Assembly: GCA_934717805.1 (NCBI GenBank)
Contig: CAKUZG010000013.1
Coordinates: 1-18,527, forward strand
Direction: 5' to 3'
Length of the DNA: 18,527 nucleotides
From: an uncultured Candidatus Saccharibacteria bacterium
GTDB taxonomy: Bacteria; Patescibacteriota; Saccharimonadia; Saccharimonadales; Saccharimonadaceae
Shown here piece after piece: positions 1 to 7,227 of the stretch. The translations under genes were made by a program, and so were the position numbers. Each line of letters starts with the position of its first letter. Within the stretch, counting starts at the first letter, position 1. The notes beneath the pieces are model-generated. The model was not told the origin of the DNA. It did not search any database and saw nothing but the letters and a program-made list of their open reading frames with translations.

Positions 1-462
1 TCGCTGAATTTCGATTTGTGAAATAGTGTCAAGAATATTATAAAACCATTTCGAAGTTTGTTTTTTAAGCCAAGTTTCACCTTCGCGAGATTCACGCTTA
101 GCGTAAATATCATCATAACCTTCCTCCCAAAGGTTAATCATTGCGGGAATTAATTCGGGTGGATCTTGAAGGTCGGCATCAATAATCACCAAAGCATCAC
201 CTTTGGCGTAATCGAATCCAGCAAGCATCGCATTTTCTTTGCCAAAATTTCGACTTAAATTAATGTATGAAATTCGCGAATCTTTTTCGCTTTGGTCGTG
301 GATAATTTTCATCGTTCGATCTTTTGATCCATCGTTAATAAAAAGGAATTCGAAATCATATTTTGTTACGTTGTTAGCTAAAAGATCTAACCTTTCGAAA
401 AGTTTTGGAAGAGATTTTTCCTCATTATAAGCGGGGATCATAATCGTGACGAGTTTTTTCAT
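1..462 (-). CDS. GT2 glycosyltransferase, DPM1/GtrB-like (partial, C-terminus beyond left edge)
   Basis: The frame opens at the ATG at 462-460 and stays open to base 1, giving 154 residues of a GT-A fold family 2 glycosyltransferase. Visible motifs are the N-terminal strand and loop TIMIPAYNEE, INDGSKDRT for nucleotide binding, the LSRNFGKENAMLAGFDYAKG segment and the metal-binding IIDADLQDPPE. The last two are typical of polyprenyl-phosphate glycosyltransferases of the DPM1/GtrB/ArnC type, which move a sugar from a nucleotide donor to a membrane polyprenyl phosphate. Many members carry C-terminal membrane segments, which would lie outside this window. The gene is divergent from the gene at 554. 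There is no Shine-Dalgarno sequence, and an extended -10 box ends 9 nt before the ATG, so the mRNA is probably leaderless. The family call is firm; the sugar is unknown. Confidence 0.9.
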   Translation of the reverse strand, partial: MKKLVTIMIPAYNEEKSLPKLFERLDLLANNVTKYDFEFLFINDGSKDRTMKIIHDQSEKDSRISYINLSRNFGKENAMLAGFDYAKGDALVIIDADLQDPPELIPAMINLWEEGYDDIYAKRESREGETWLKKQTSKWFYNILDTISQIEIQR

Positions 463-471
463 AGTAGTTAT

Positions 472-480
472 ATTATAACA
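472..480 (-). promoter_or_regulatory. Extended -10 promoter for the left-edge GT2
   Basis: On the minus strand the sequence reads TGTTATAAT, an extended -10 element with a perfect TATAAT hexamer at 477-472. The region 17-18 bp upstream has no good -35 match, consistent with an extended -10 promoter. The transcription start expected about 7 nt downstream falls within a few bases of the ATG at 462-460, so the transcript should be leaderless or nearly so. Confidence 0.65.
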
Positions 481-508
481 TAAAAAGTCTAAAAAAACTT
501 TAAAAACG

Positions 509-537
509 TTGATTTTTTATTGAGCTTATGATAAAAT
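509..537 (+). promoter_or_regulatory. Promoter for the 554-3416 gene pair
   Basis: TTGATT at 509-514 is separated by 17 bp from TAAAAT at 532-537, and TG at 529-530 gives an extended -10. The predicted start near 544 would place the AGGAG ribosome binding site (544-548) at the very 5' end of the mRNA. It is divergent from the promoter at 472-480; the A/T tracts between them (about 490-520) hold nothing else recognisable. Confidence 0.6.
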
Positions 538-553
538 TGTTTCAGGAGAAAAA

Positions 554-1165
554 ATGAAAATAAATAGACAAAATACTAAAAAAACTAAAATTATTGTTTT
601 CGTAATTATTGCGATTATTTTATTGCTTGGAGCTGGAGGAGCTTTTTGGTGGATGAAATCACAAAAGAGTGATAAAAACGAAAATAAGAAAGAAGAAAAA
701 ACTTCGAAAGTTGAAGATAAAAAGTCGGATTCGAAAAAATCTGAAAATGAAACTAAAAAACAGGATGAATCCGAAAAACAGATCATTAATTCAAAAACTA
801 AGAATACGACAACTGATCGTGCAGAAGGAACTACTGATACATCAGGTTACACCAATTTCCCAACTTATACAACTGTTCAAGTTGAAGATGGTGCAGTTCG
901 TGTTGCTGGACAAATTTCAGGATTACTTTATGATGACGGTAATGGAAAATGTTCATATACCTTAACTCATGCAGATGGAACTACTATTGAACTTTCAACT
1001 GAAATTTTGGAAAGTCCAAACAATAAATATTGTAAGGCGGTTTCGAAAAAAATCAGTGACAACGATCTTAAATCTGGTAAGTGGACTGCGGTAACAACAT
1101 ATAAAAATATAAAACAAAAACAAGAAGGAAAATCTGATGCTCAAAGTTTTACGATCGAGAAATAG
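554..1165 (+). CDS. Membrane-anchored protein with Lys/Glu-rich stalk and extracytoplasmic beta-domain, unknown function
   Basis: I do not recognise a named family for this 203-residue protein. It has a short basic N-terminus, one transmembrane segment (about residues 13-34), a highly charged Lys/Glu/Ser stalk (about 36-90) and a C-terminal domain (about 100-203) of alternating polar/hydrophobic segments that looks beta-rich and Ig-like. That domain has two cysteines, C133 and C160, which could form a disulfide outside the membrane. The topology predicts a cytoplasmic tail, a flexible spacer across the envelope and a small exposed domain. The start is supported by AGGAG at 544-548, 5 nt before the ATG. 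The 3' end overlaps the next gene by 29 nt, which implies translational coupling and a shared role with the lysozyme/lectin protein. It could be an accessory, adhesin or inhibitor subunit; the function is open. Confidence 0.75.
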   Translation: MKINRQNTKKTKIIVFVIIAIILLLGAGGAFWWMKSQKSDKNENKKEEKTSKVEDKKSDSKKSENETKKQDESEKQIINSKTKNTTTDRAEGTTDTSGYTNFPTYTTVQVEDGAVRVAGQISGLLYDDGNGKCSYTLTHADGTTIELSTEILESPNNKYCKAVSKKISDNDLKSGKWTAVTTYKNIKQKQEGKSDAQSFTIEK

Positions 1166-3416
1166 AGAATTTAGAAAAGCGGTTTTTATTGGTGTTCCTA
1201 TTATTGCGCTGATTGTTTTTAGTGCTTTGGCTATAATTCGAAATATCTCGGGTGCAGTACGTGCGACTGATTTTAATCCAGGAAGAATTATTGACGATAG
1301 TGTTTTCTATGATAAAGACTCGATGAACGTCCAACAAATTCAGGCATTTTTAAATAGTCAAGTTGGACAATGTGACACTTGGGGAAACGGGCCGTCTGGT
1401 AGGGGTGATGGAAGAACTGCAGCACAATTTGCGGCAGCTCAACATTCAAGCTACTGGCATCAACCGCCATATGTTTGTATAAATAACTATCACGAAAATC
1501 CAAATACAGGTGAAACTTCTTTCGAAAGAGGTGGTGGTGCGTTTAGCGGTGGAATATCAGCTGCACAAATTATTTATAATGCTGCTCAAGAATATGGAAT
1601 TAGCCCAAAGGTTCTTTTAGCTCTATTGAGGAAAGAATCACAAAATGTTTTGAATGATAATTGGCCAGTAAAGGGTCAATATAAATATGCAATGGGTTAT
1701 GGTTGTCCTGATTCTGGGCCAAATTATACTGCTGCTTGTGTGAATTCGAAAGCTGGTTTTTATAAACAAATGACTCTTGCTGCTTGGCAATTAAAATATT
1801 ATAAAGATCACTACAAAGATGGTGGATACTCTTTGAGAATTGGTTGGAATAATATACAATATTCGCCAAATCCAGCATGTGGAACGAAACGAGTTAATAT
1901 TGAGAATGTTGCAACGTTAAGTTTGTATATCTATACTCCATATGTTCCAAACGATGCGGCACTTGCAAACTTCCCAGGAACTGCAAACTGTGGTGCTTAC
2001 GGAAATCGTAATTTCTTCATGTTCTACAATCAATTGTTTGGTTCAACTATTGATGATAAGGTTGAAATTGTTAAATCTAATGTAGCTATACCTAAAGATT
2101 CTTATGCAGTTTCGGCTAACTCTTCATTGAATTTGGATATTGAAAATGGTGCAATTAATTCAAATGGTGCTCGCGTTCAAATCTATAATGCAAATAGTTC
2201 TAAGGCACAACAATTTTCATTTGAACAGACTAGTGATGGATATTACGTTATTAGAAACTTAGGATCGGGAAAAGTTCTTGATGTAGCTGGAGGAAGAACT
2301 ATTAACGGAGCTTCAGTTCAACTTTATGATTATAATGGAACTTGTGCGCAAAAATGGGCTTTAAGTAGAAAATCTAACGGAAAGATTGAGATTCTTTCTA
2401 AGTGTAATGGAAACAAAGCATTAGATATTGCCGGCGGAAATATAAATTCTTCCGGTGCTAAACTTCAACTTTATAGTAGGAACGATACACCATCTCAAGA
2501 ATTTAATATTAAATCTTTATCTCAAGGCTTAAATGGAACGTTTAAGATTTCGAATTTCGTATCGAACAAAGTTATAAATACTAAAAATGAGGAGAATTCT
2601 GCCTACATTTCAGATTCTGTTTTAAATAGTTCAGTCCAACAGTTTGAAATTAAGAAATACGACGGAATATTCTATAAAATTAAAAGTTTAGCTAGTGGAA
2701 ATTTCCTAGAAATATCTGAAAATGTTAATGCTAAGCAACTACGCTTCAATCATGACCGACAAAATTCTTGTGAACAGCTTTGGTCAATTCATGCCGATGA
2801 AAGAGGCGCTTACAAAATTCAAAACGCTTGTTCCGGAGGTTTTGTTATAGATGTTATTAATGGTGCTATTAATAACAATGGTTCATATCTTCAAGGATAT
2901 AATTCTAATAATACCGATGCTCAAAAGTGGAAAATTGAAGATATTAATACAATTAAAGCCTTAAATGAGCAAAAAAGCACCAATAGTACCGAGGTGGAAG
3001 GTAAACATGTAGTTTCAACTATGACTACATTGGCAATGGATATAGCTAGCGGTAGAATGACTAATGGCACGAATATACAGATATATAATCAAAATAAAAC
3101 ACTTGCTCAGAATTTTACTATTGAAAAAACTTCAGATGATCTTTACGTTATTCGTAGCGATAATGGAAAGGTTATCGATATATCTGGCGGTAGAATATTA
3201 AATGGCACAAAACTTCAACTTTATGATTATAATGGAACTTGTGCTCAGAAATGGAAAATATTGAAAAGTGATAATGGTCTGTATGAAATTCTGTCTGCTT
3301 GCGATTCAAATAAAGCTATAGATGTGTCCGGAGGAGCAATAGGGCTATCTGGTACTAAACTACAACTATATTCAAGAAATCAAACTCTTTCTCAAAAGTG
3401 GAATTTGAAACAATAA
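1137..3416 (+). CDS. Exported lysozyme-like protein with three ricin-type beta-trefoil lectin domains
   Basis: This 759-residue protein has an N-terminal hydrophobic segment (about residues 15-36) that anchors it or is cleaved after A43. A conserved region follows (about 46-125) with cysteines C79 and C114, then a lysozyme-like domain (about 138-303). That domain resembles actinobacterial secreted proteins: the helix ISPKVLLALLRKESQN carries the candidate catalytic E167, followed by MGYGCPDSGPNY and a Cys/Tyr/Phe-rich end. Residues about 321-759 form three tandem beta-trefoils with nine QxW-type motifs (QQF, QKW, QEF; QQF, QLW, QKW; QNF, QKW, QKW). The likely role is binding and cleaving cell-wall glycan outside the cell, on itself or on a host. 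The start has AAGGA (1125-1129) 7 nt upstream and lies inside the preceding gene. A terminator follows. Glycan hydrolysis is inferred from the domain, not shown. Confidence 0.85.
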   Translation: MLKVLRSRNREFRKAVFIGVPIIALIVFSALAIIRNISGAVRATDFNPGRIIDDSVFYDKDSMNVQQIQAFLNSQVGQCDTWGNGPSGRGDGRTAAQFAAAQHSSYWHQPPYVCINNYHENPNTGETSFERGGGAFSGGISAAQIIYNAAQEYGISPKVLLALLRKESQNVLNDNWPVKGQYKYAMGYGCPDSGPNYTAACVNSKAGFYKQMTLAAWQLKYYKDHYKDGGYSLRIGWNNIQYSPNPACGTKRVNIENVATLSLYIYTPYVPNDAALANFPGTANCGAYGNRNFFMFYNQLFGSTIDDKVEIVKSNVAIPKDSYAVSANSSLNLDIENGAINSNGARVQIYNANSSKAQQFSFEQTSDGYYVIRNLGSGKVLDVAGGRTINGASVQLYDYNGTCAQKWALSRKSNGKIEILSKCNGNKALDIAGGNINSSGAKLQLYSRNDTPSQEFNIKSLSQGLNGTFKISNFVSNKVINTKNEENSAYISDSVLNSSVQQFEIKKYDGIFYKIKSLASGNFLEISENVNAKQLRFNHDRQNSCEQLWSIHADERGAYKIQNACSGGFVIDVINGAINNNGSYLQGYNSNNTDAQKWKIEDINTIKALNEQKSTNSTEVEGKHVVSTMTTLAMDIASGRMTNGTNIQIYNQNKTLAQNFTIEKTSDDLYVIRSDNGKVIDISGGRILNGTKLQLYDYNGTCAQKWKILKSDNGLYEILSACDSNKAIDVSGGAIGLSGTKLQLYSRNQTLSQKWNLKQ
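2097..3413 (+). repeat. Internal ricin-B repeat array (three trefoils, nine lobes)
   Basis: This coding segment holds nine related lobes of about 45-50 codons, each ending in a QxW-like motif. The first and third trefoils still share a 31-nt identical stretch (2317-2347 and 3214-3244) encoding the end of the second lobe, including the peptide LYDYNGTCAQKW. The middle trefoil (about residues 460-600) is clearly more divergent. Confidence 0.8.
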
Positions 3417-3420
3417 TTTT

Positions 3421-3454
3421 AAAGATCATTCTCTATCGAGAGTGATCTTTTTTT
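3421..3454 (+). terminator. Rho-independent terminator after the lysozyme/lectin gene
   Basis: A 13-bp stem pairs AAAGATCATTCTC (3421-3433) with GAGAGTGATCTTT (3438-3450), with one G-U pair and a TATC loop, followed by a T run to 3454. It starts 4 nt after the stop codon and separates this unit from the Wzm/Wzt operon. Confidence 0.9.
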
Positions 3455-3467
3455 AAATTGATTAATA

Positions 3468-3476
3468 TGATATAAT
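3468..3476 (+). promoter_or_regulatory. Extended -10 promoter of the Wzm/Wzt operon
   Basis: TGATATAAT is an extended -10 with a perfect TATAAT at 3471-3476. The -35 position with a 17-bp spacer (3448-3453) is only the T tract of the upstream terminator, so the TG extension probably carries the promoter. The expected start near 3483 lies about 4 nt before the ATG at 3487, predicting a leaderless transcript for a seven-gene operon. Confidence 0.7.
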
Positions 3477-3486
3477 TGTAGGTATA

Positions 3487-4311
3487 ATGACGAAAATAGG
3501 ATTTTTTGATAAGAGAAATCGAGTCTTACTTGTAGAACTCGTTAAAACAGATTTTAAATTAAGATATCAAGGTTCGGTTTTAGGAATTTTATGGTCAGTG
3601 TTGAAACCACTTATGATTTTCGTGGTGATGTACTTTGTTTTTGTTAAATTTTTGCGAATTACCGACCCTTCAATTCCTAATTATGCGATCACGTTGCTTT
3701 TAGGACTTTCACTTTGGGCATTTTTTACCGAGGCTGTAACGCTAGGAATGACATCCATTGTTGCTCGTGGTGATTTAATGCGAAAAATTAATTTTCCAAA
3801 ATACATTGTAATTCTTTCCTCAATGGTGAGTGCTTTAATTTCGCTATCAATTAATCTTTTAGTGGTGTTAGTTTTTGCTTTATTCGCAGGAGTAAAGTAT
3901 CATCTAACAGTTTTATGGTTGCCGTTTAATATTATTTTACTTTTTGCGGTTGCTTTTGGACTTGCATTAATCTTATCAACGTTGTATGTTAAATTCCGTG
4001 ATATTTCTCATATTTGGGAAGTTTTCATGCAAATTTTGGTATATTCAATGCCAATTATGTATCCAATTTCAATGGTGGCGAAAGTTTCTATTTTTGGTGT
4101 GTCAGTTGCAAAATTAATGATGCTTAATCCAATCGCATTGGCAATTCAGGATATTCGTCATAATTTAATTGCGCTAGAAACGCCAACTTTCTGGACGGTA
4201 TTCCAAAATTATTGGATTGCACTAATTCCAATTTCGCTAGCAATTTTTTTGGTTGTTTTCGGACTTTGGTATTTTAATAAAAATTCAAAGAAATTTGCGG
4301 AGATTATGTAA
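3487..4311 (+). CDS. wzm: Polysaccharide ABC-2 exporter permease, Wzm type
   Basis: The 274-residue protein is an ABC-2 family permease of the polysaccharide/polyol exporter class. It has the diagnostic amphipathic N-terminus LVKTDFKLRYQGSVLGILW before the first membrane segment and about six transmembrane helices (roughly 33-56, 66-88, 105-131, 146-166, 179-197 and 242-263). The cytoplasmic loop contains INFPKY, typical of Wzm. Length is normal for the family. With the adjacent Wzt it would move a lipid-linked glycan across the membrane. It is the first gene of its operon; the ATG lies 10 nt after a TATAAT box with no real ribosome binding site, and its stop overlaps the wzt start as TAATG. 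The exporter assignment is secure; the exported polymer is unknown. Confidence 0.92.
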   Translation: MTKIGFFDKRNRVLLVELVKTDFKLRYQGSVLGILWSVLKPLMIFVVMYFVFVKFLRITDPSIPNYAITLLLGLSLWAFFTEAVTLGMTSIVARGDLMRKINFPKYIVILSSMVSALISLSINLLVVLVFALFAGVKYHLTVLWLPFNIILLFAVAFGLALILSTLYVKFRDISHIWEVFMQILVYSMPIMYPISMVAKVSIFGVSVAKLMMLNPIALAIQDIRHNLIALETPTFWTVFQNYWIALIPISLAIFLVVFGLWYFNKNSKKFAEIM

Positions 4312-5510
4312 TGGGAAAATACGCTTTAGAAGTAAAACATGTTTCGAAAAGTTTTCGTTTACCAACCGAACAAGCCAACGGTATTAAGCAAGCTTTTGTA
4401 AACTGGACAAAAGGAATTAAAGGTTATAAAGAACAACATGTTTTGAAAGATATTTCGTTCAAAGTTGAAAAGGGCGACTTTTTTGGTATTGTTGGAAGAA
4501 ATGGTTCAGGAAAATCAACTCTGCTAAAAATTATCTCACAGATTTATACACCTGAAAAAGGAACTGTAAAAGTTGACGGAACATTAATTCCATTTATTGA
4601 GCTTGGGGTTGGATTTAACCCAGAATTAACTGGTCGTGAAAATATTTATCTTAACGGTGCGCTTTTAGGTTTTTCAAAAGATGAAATCTCAGCAATGTAT
4701 GACGAAATCGTTGAATTTGCAGAACTTGAAGAATTTATGGATCAAAAGTTGAAGAATTATTCTAGTGGAATGCAAGTTCGATTAGCATTTTCAATTGCGA
4801 TTAAAGCTCAAGGTGATATTCTGGTTTTGGACGAAGTCTTAGCAGTTGGTGATGAAGCGTTTCAACGAAAATGTGATGATTTCTTTTCTAAAGTTAAAAA
4901 AGATAAAACTAAAACTGTTATTCTTGTGACACACTCTATGTCTTCTGTGCGTAGATATTGTAATAAGGCTATCATGATTAACCAAGGTGAAGTTGCTTCT
5001 CTTGGAAGTATTGATGAAGTTGTTGAAGCTTACACTCAATTAAATCTTGAAAAACTTGGAAAGAAAGAACCCGAAACTAAAGAGGTTCTCGGCTTAAATG
5101 ATGAACTAACAAAATTGAAAATTAATGCGATTAGCAAAAAAGTTATATCCAGTAAAGAAGATTTTAAATTTGAAGTTGAATATAATTATACAGGAAAGAA
5201 AAATATTTTCATTTCAGTAGCAATGCTAGATCAAACTCGTGGTGGAATTGTTTATGATTCTGGACAAGTTTTTGTTGATCGTGGTGATCAAAAGGTTAGA
5301 TTCTCAATTCCAATGGAATTATTTAACAGTACTGAATTTAAACTTACCGCCTCAGTTCGCGATGCTAACAAAAAACTAAGTGGAGACAAGAATTTAATTG
5401 GCTTTACTAATGATGATAACTCTTTAAATTTTGTTCTTTCAAATAAAAAAGATCTTTCAAGTTATGCATTGCTTAACAGTAAAGTTTTTAGAGTCGAAAG
5501 GTTAAAATAA
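4311..5510 (+). CDS. wzt: Polysaccharide ABC exporter ATPase, Wzt type with C-terminal carbohydrate-binding-like domain
   Basis: This 399-residue ATPase pairs with the preceding permease. The nucleotide-binding domain covers about residues 1-245: Walker A GRNGSGKST (62-70), signature YSSGMQVRLAF (150-160), Walker B ILVLDEVLAVGD (170-181) and switch histidine H208. After a linker, residues about 262-399 form a beta-rich domain in the position and size of the Wzt C-terminal domain (Wzt_C), which in characterised O-antigen exporters recognises the terminal modification of the finished chain. Its presence suggests the glycan is completed and capped in the cytoplasm before export. GGAG lies about 10 nt before the ATG, and the start shares one base with the wzm stop. 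The C-domain call rests on position and general beta pattern, so it is less sure than the ATPase call. Confidence 0.92.
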   Translation: MGKYALEVKHVSKSFRLPTEQANGIKQAFVNWTKGIKGYKEQHVLKDISFKVEKGDFFGIVGRNGSGKSTLLKIISQIYTPEKGTVKVDGTLIPFIELGVGFNPELTGRENIYLNGALLGFSKDEISAMYDEIVEFAELEEFMDQKLKNYSSGMQVRLAFSIAIKAQGDILVLDEVLAVGDEAFQRKCDDFFSKVKKDKTKTVILVTHSMSSVRRYCNKAIMINQGEVASLGSIDEVVEAYTQLNLEKLGKKEPETKEVLGLNDELTKLKINAISKKVISSKEDFKFEVEYNYTGKKNIFISVAMLDQTRGGIVYDSGQVFVDRGDQKVRFSIPMELFNSTEFKLTASVRDANKKLSGDKNLIGFTNDDNSLNFVLSNKKDLSSYALLNSKVFRVERLK

Positions 5511-5512
5511 CT

Positions 5513-7225
5513 GTGTCAAAAGTTTCAGTAATTATTCCATTTTATGGTGTTGAAAAATATTTTGAGGATTGTTTAAAAAGTATTCAAGGTCAAACTTATA
5601 AAAATTTTGAAGCAATTCTAGTCGATGATGGATCGAAGGATAATTCAATAAAAATTGCTGAAAAGTTTGTAAAAGCAGACAAACGATTCAAACTAGTTCG
5701 CCAAGAAAATAAAGGCTTAAATATTGCTCGAGCAACTGGATTCGAGAATTCAAATGGCGATTTTATAACTTTTCTTGATTCTGATGATGTTTTAGATTAC
5801 GGTTTTCTACAGCGAATGGTGGAACCTCTTAAAGATAAAGAAGTCGATTTTACGATTTGTGCTTATCGAAATTTTGGAGGATCTGTTGAGTTTCAAGAAA
5901 CTAAATACGAAGCTATTCTTTCGGAGAAGGTTAAAAAAGATGAAATTTTGCATCGATTTTTAATTGGTAATTCTGAAATCGAAAATGTTTTTCTTCAAAT
6001 CGCTTGTGGAAAAATGTTTCGGCGAAAAACAATTGAAAAAGTTGATTTTGAAAAATCTAATTATAGAATTAATGAAGACGAATTTATGTCGCCAATGTTT
6101 TATGCTGATGTTAAAAAATCAGTGGTGATTATTAAAAATCCTCTTTATCTTTATCGTTTAAATCCTACTTCTATAATGTCTTCAATAAAAAAGAAATATC
6201 AAAATTATTTCAGAGGAGAGAAAATCTCTAGGTTTAAAATGATTGAAAATATGATGAATTTTAGGCTTGAGATTTTCCCTGATTTTTTTGATGAAATCGT
6301 TAGGAACTTTGCGCTACATTTTTATGTCTTTTCAAAAGACTATCTTAGTGGTTCTAAAAAATGCGAAGATAAGGATGAGATGGTTGAAATTCTTTCTAAA
6401 AATATTAAAAAGATTAAAAAAGCATTTAAAAAATGTCATCCCACAGGAATTGAAGCCGATTTTTATAATTTTATTTTCGAAAAAGGGGCTGAAAAAATGT
6501 TTGACTTTAAAGATATTCAGCCTAAAATATCTGTGATTGTGCCAGTTAATGGCAGTGAAAAATATCTTGAAATTTGTCTAAACTCTATTAAAAATCAAAC
6601 ATATTTAAATCTAGAAGCTATTTTAGTTGTTCAAAATTCTAAAAAAATACCTGAAATTTGTAGTAATTTTACCGAAATTGATAAGCGATTTAAAATTTAT
6701 TCTGCAAATAAAATTAAAGATTCTTCTTTGCGAAACTTTGGCATCAAAAATGCAACGGGTAAATATTTAACTTTTATTAGTGGCGATGATTATTACGAAT
6801 TTGACGCTTTCGAAAAAATGTCTAAATCTTTAAAAGATAATGCTGATTTAATATGTTATACTTTTTATATTAAAAAAGGTGATGACTTTTTGAGACAAGA
6901 TCTAGGACGATTTAAAGTTCCTACAGATGGTGTTTTTAAAAAAGGTGATATTTCTAAAAAACAGATAAAATTCTTTGCAGAAAATGCAAATTATCTAGCG
7001 GGAAAATTTTTCAAGACAAGTTTAATAAAAGGCAAAAATATCCGCTTTATGAAGAATTATTATCCTAATTTTATGGTTAAAGCATTTTGTTCGGCTAAAA
7101 AAATAGCTTTTCATGATGATACTATTTATATTCATCGTGAGTCTGAAGACAAAAAAGAACCAATAAATTTAATTAAAAAAGTTAAAAAAATAGTTCGAAA
7201 AAAGATAACTAGAAGAAAGGTTTAA
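5513..7225 (+). CDS. Tandem GT2 glycosyltransferase, second domain with altered active site
   Basis: The 570-residue protein has two family 2 GT-A domains. The first (about 1-230) has the full set: VSVIIPFYG, LVDDGSKDNS (D38, D39), FLDSDD (D89, D91) and NEDE (188-190), the usual general-base region. The second starts at ISVIVPVNGSEKYLEICLNS (339-358) and matches the first in layout, but the donor-binding DDGS is replaced by VQNS (373-376) and the DxD by SGDD (423-426). The second unit may therefore be inactive or altered. It ends in a Lys/Arg-rich tail (about 551-570) that could contact acidic lipids. The start is GTG at 5513, 2 nt after the wzt stop, with AAGG about 11 nt upstream; it is the start that keeps the N-terminal strand. 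It probably adds one or two sugars to the chain exported by Wzm/Wzt. Confidence 0.88.
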   Translation: MSKVSVIIPFYGVEKYFEDCLKSIQGQTYKNFEAILVDDGSKDNSIKIAEKFVKADKRFKLVRQENKGLNIARATGFENSNGDFITFLDSDDVLDYGFLQRMVEPLKDKEVDFTICAYRNFGGSVEFQETKYEAILSEKVKKDEILHRFLIGNSEIENVFLQIACGKMFRRKTIEKVDFEKSNYRINEDEFMSPMFYADVKKSVVIIKNPLYLYRLNPTSIMSSIKKKYQNYFRGEKISRFKMIENMMNFRLEIFPDFFDEIVRNFALHFYVFSKDYLSGSKKCEDKDEMVEILSKNIKKIKKAFKKCHPTGIEADFYNFIFEKGAEKMFDFKDIQPKISVIVPVNGSEKYLEICLNSIKNQTYLNLEAILVVQNSKKIPEICSNFTEIDKRFKIYSANKIKDSSLRNFGIKNATGKYLTFISGDDYYEFDAFEKMSKSLKDNADLICYTFYIKKGDDFLRQDLGRFKVPTDGVFKKGDISKKQIKFFAENANYLAGKFFKTSLIKGKNIRFMKNYYPNFMVKAFCSAKKIAFHDDTIYIHRESEDKKEPINLIKKVKKIVRKKITRRKV

Positions 7226-7227
7226 GA

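Noticed and set aside
526..786. Minus-strand 86-codon frame rich in Phe, Ser and Leu
   Set aside because: It is the reverse of the Lys/Glu-rich stalk codons of the 554 gene and overlaps the promoter region; low-complexity shadow, with no start signals.
669..965. Plus-strand 98-codon Lys/Arg-rich frame inside the 554 gene
   Set aside because: Composition is a frame-shifted image of the AAA/GAA-rich stalk; no ribosome binding site and no recognisable domain.
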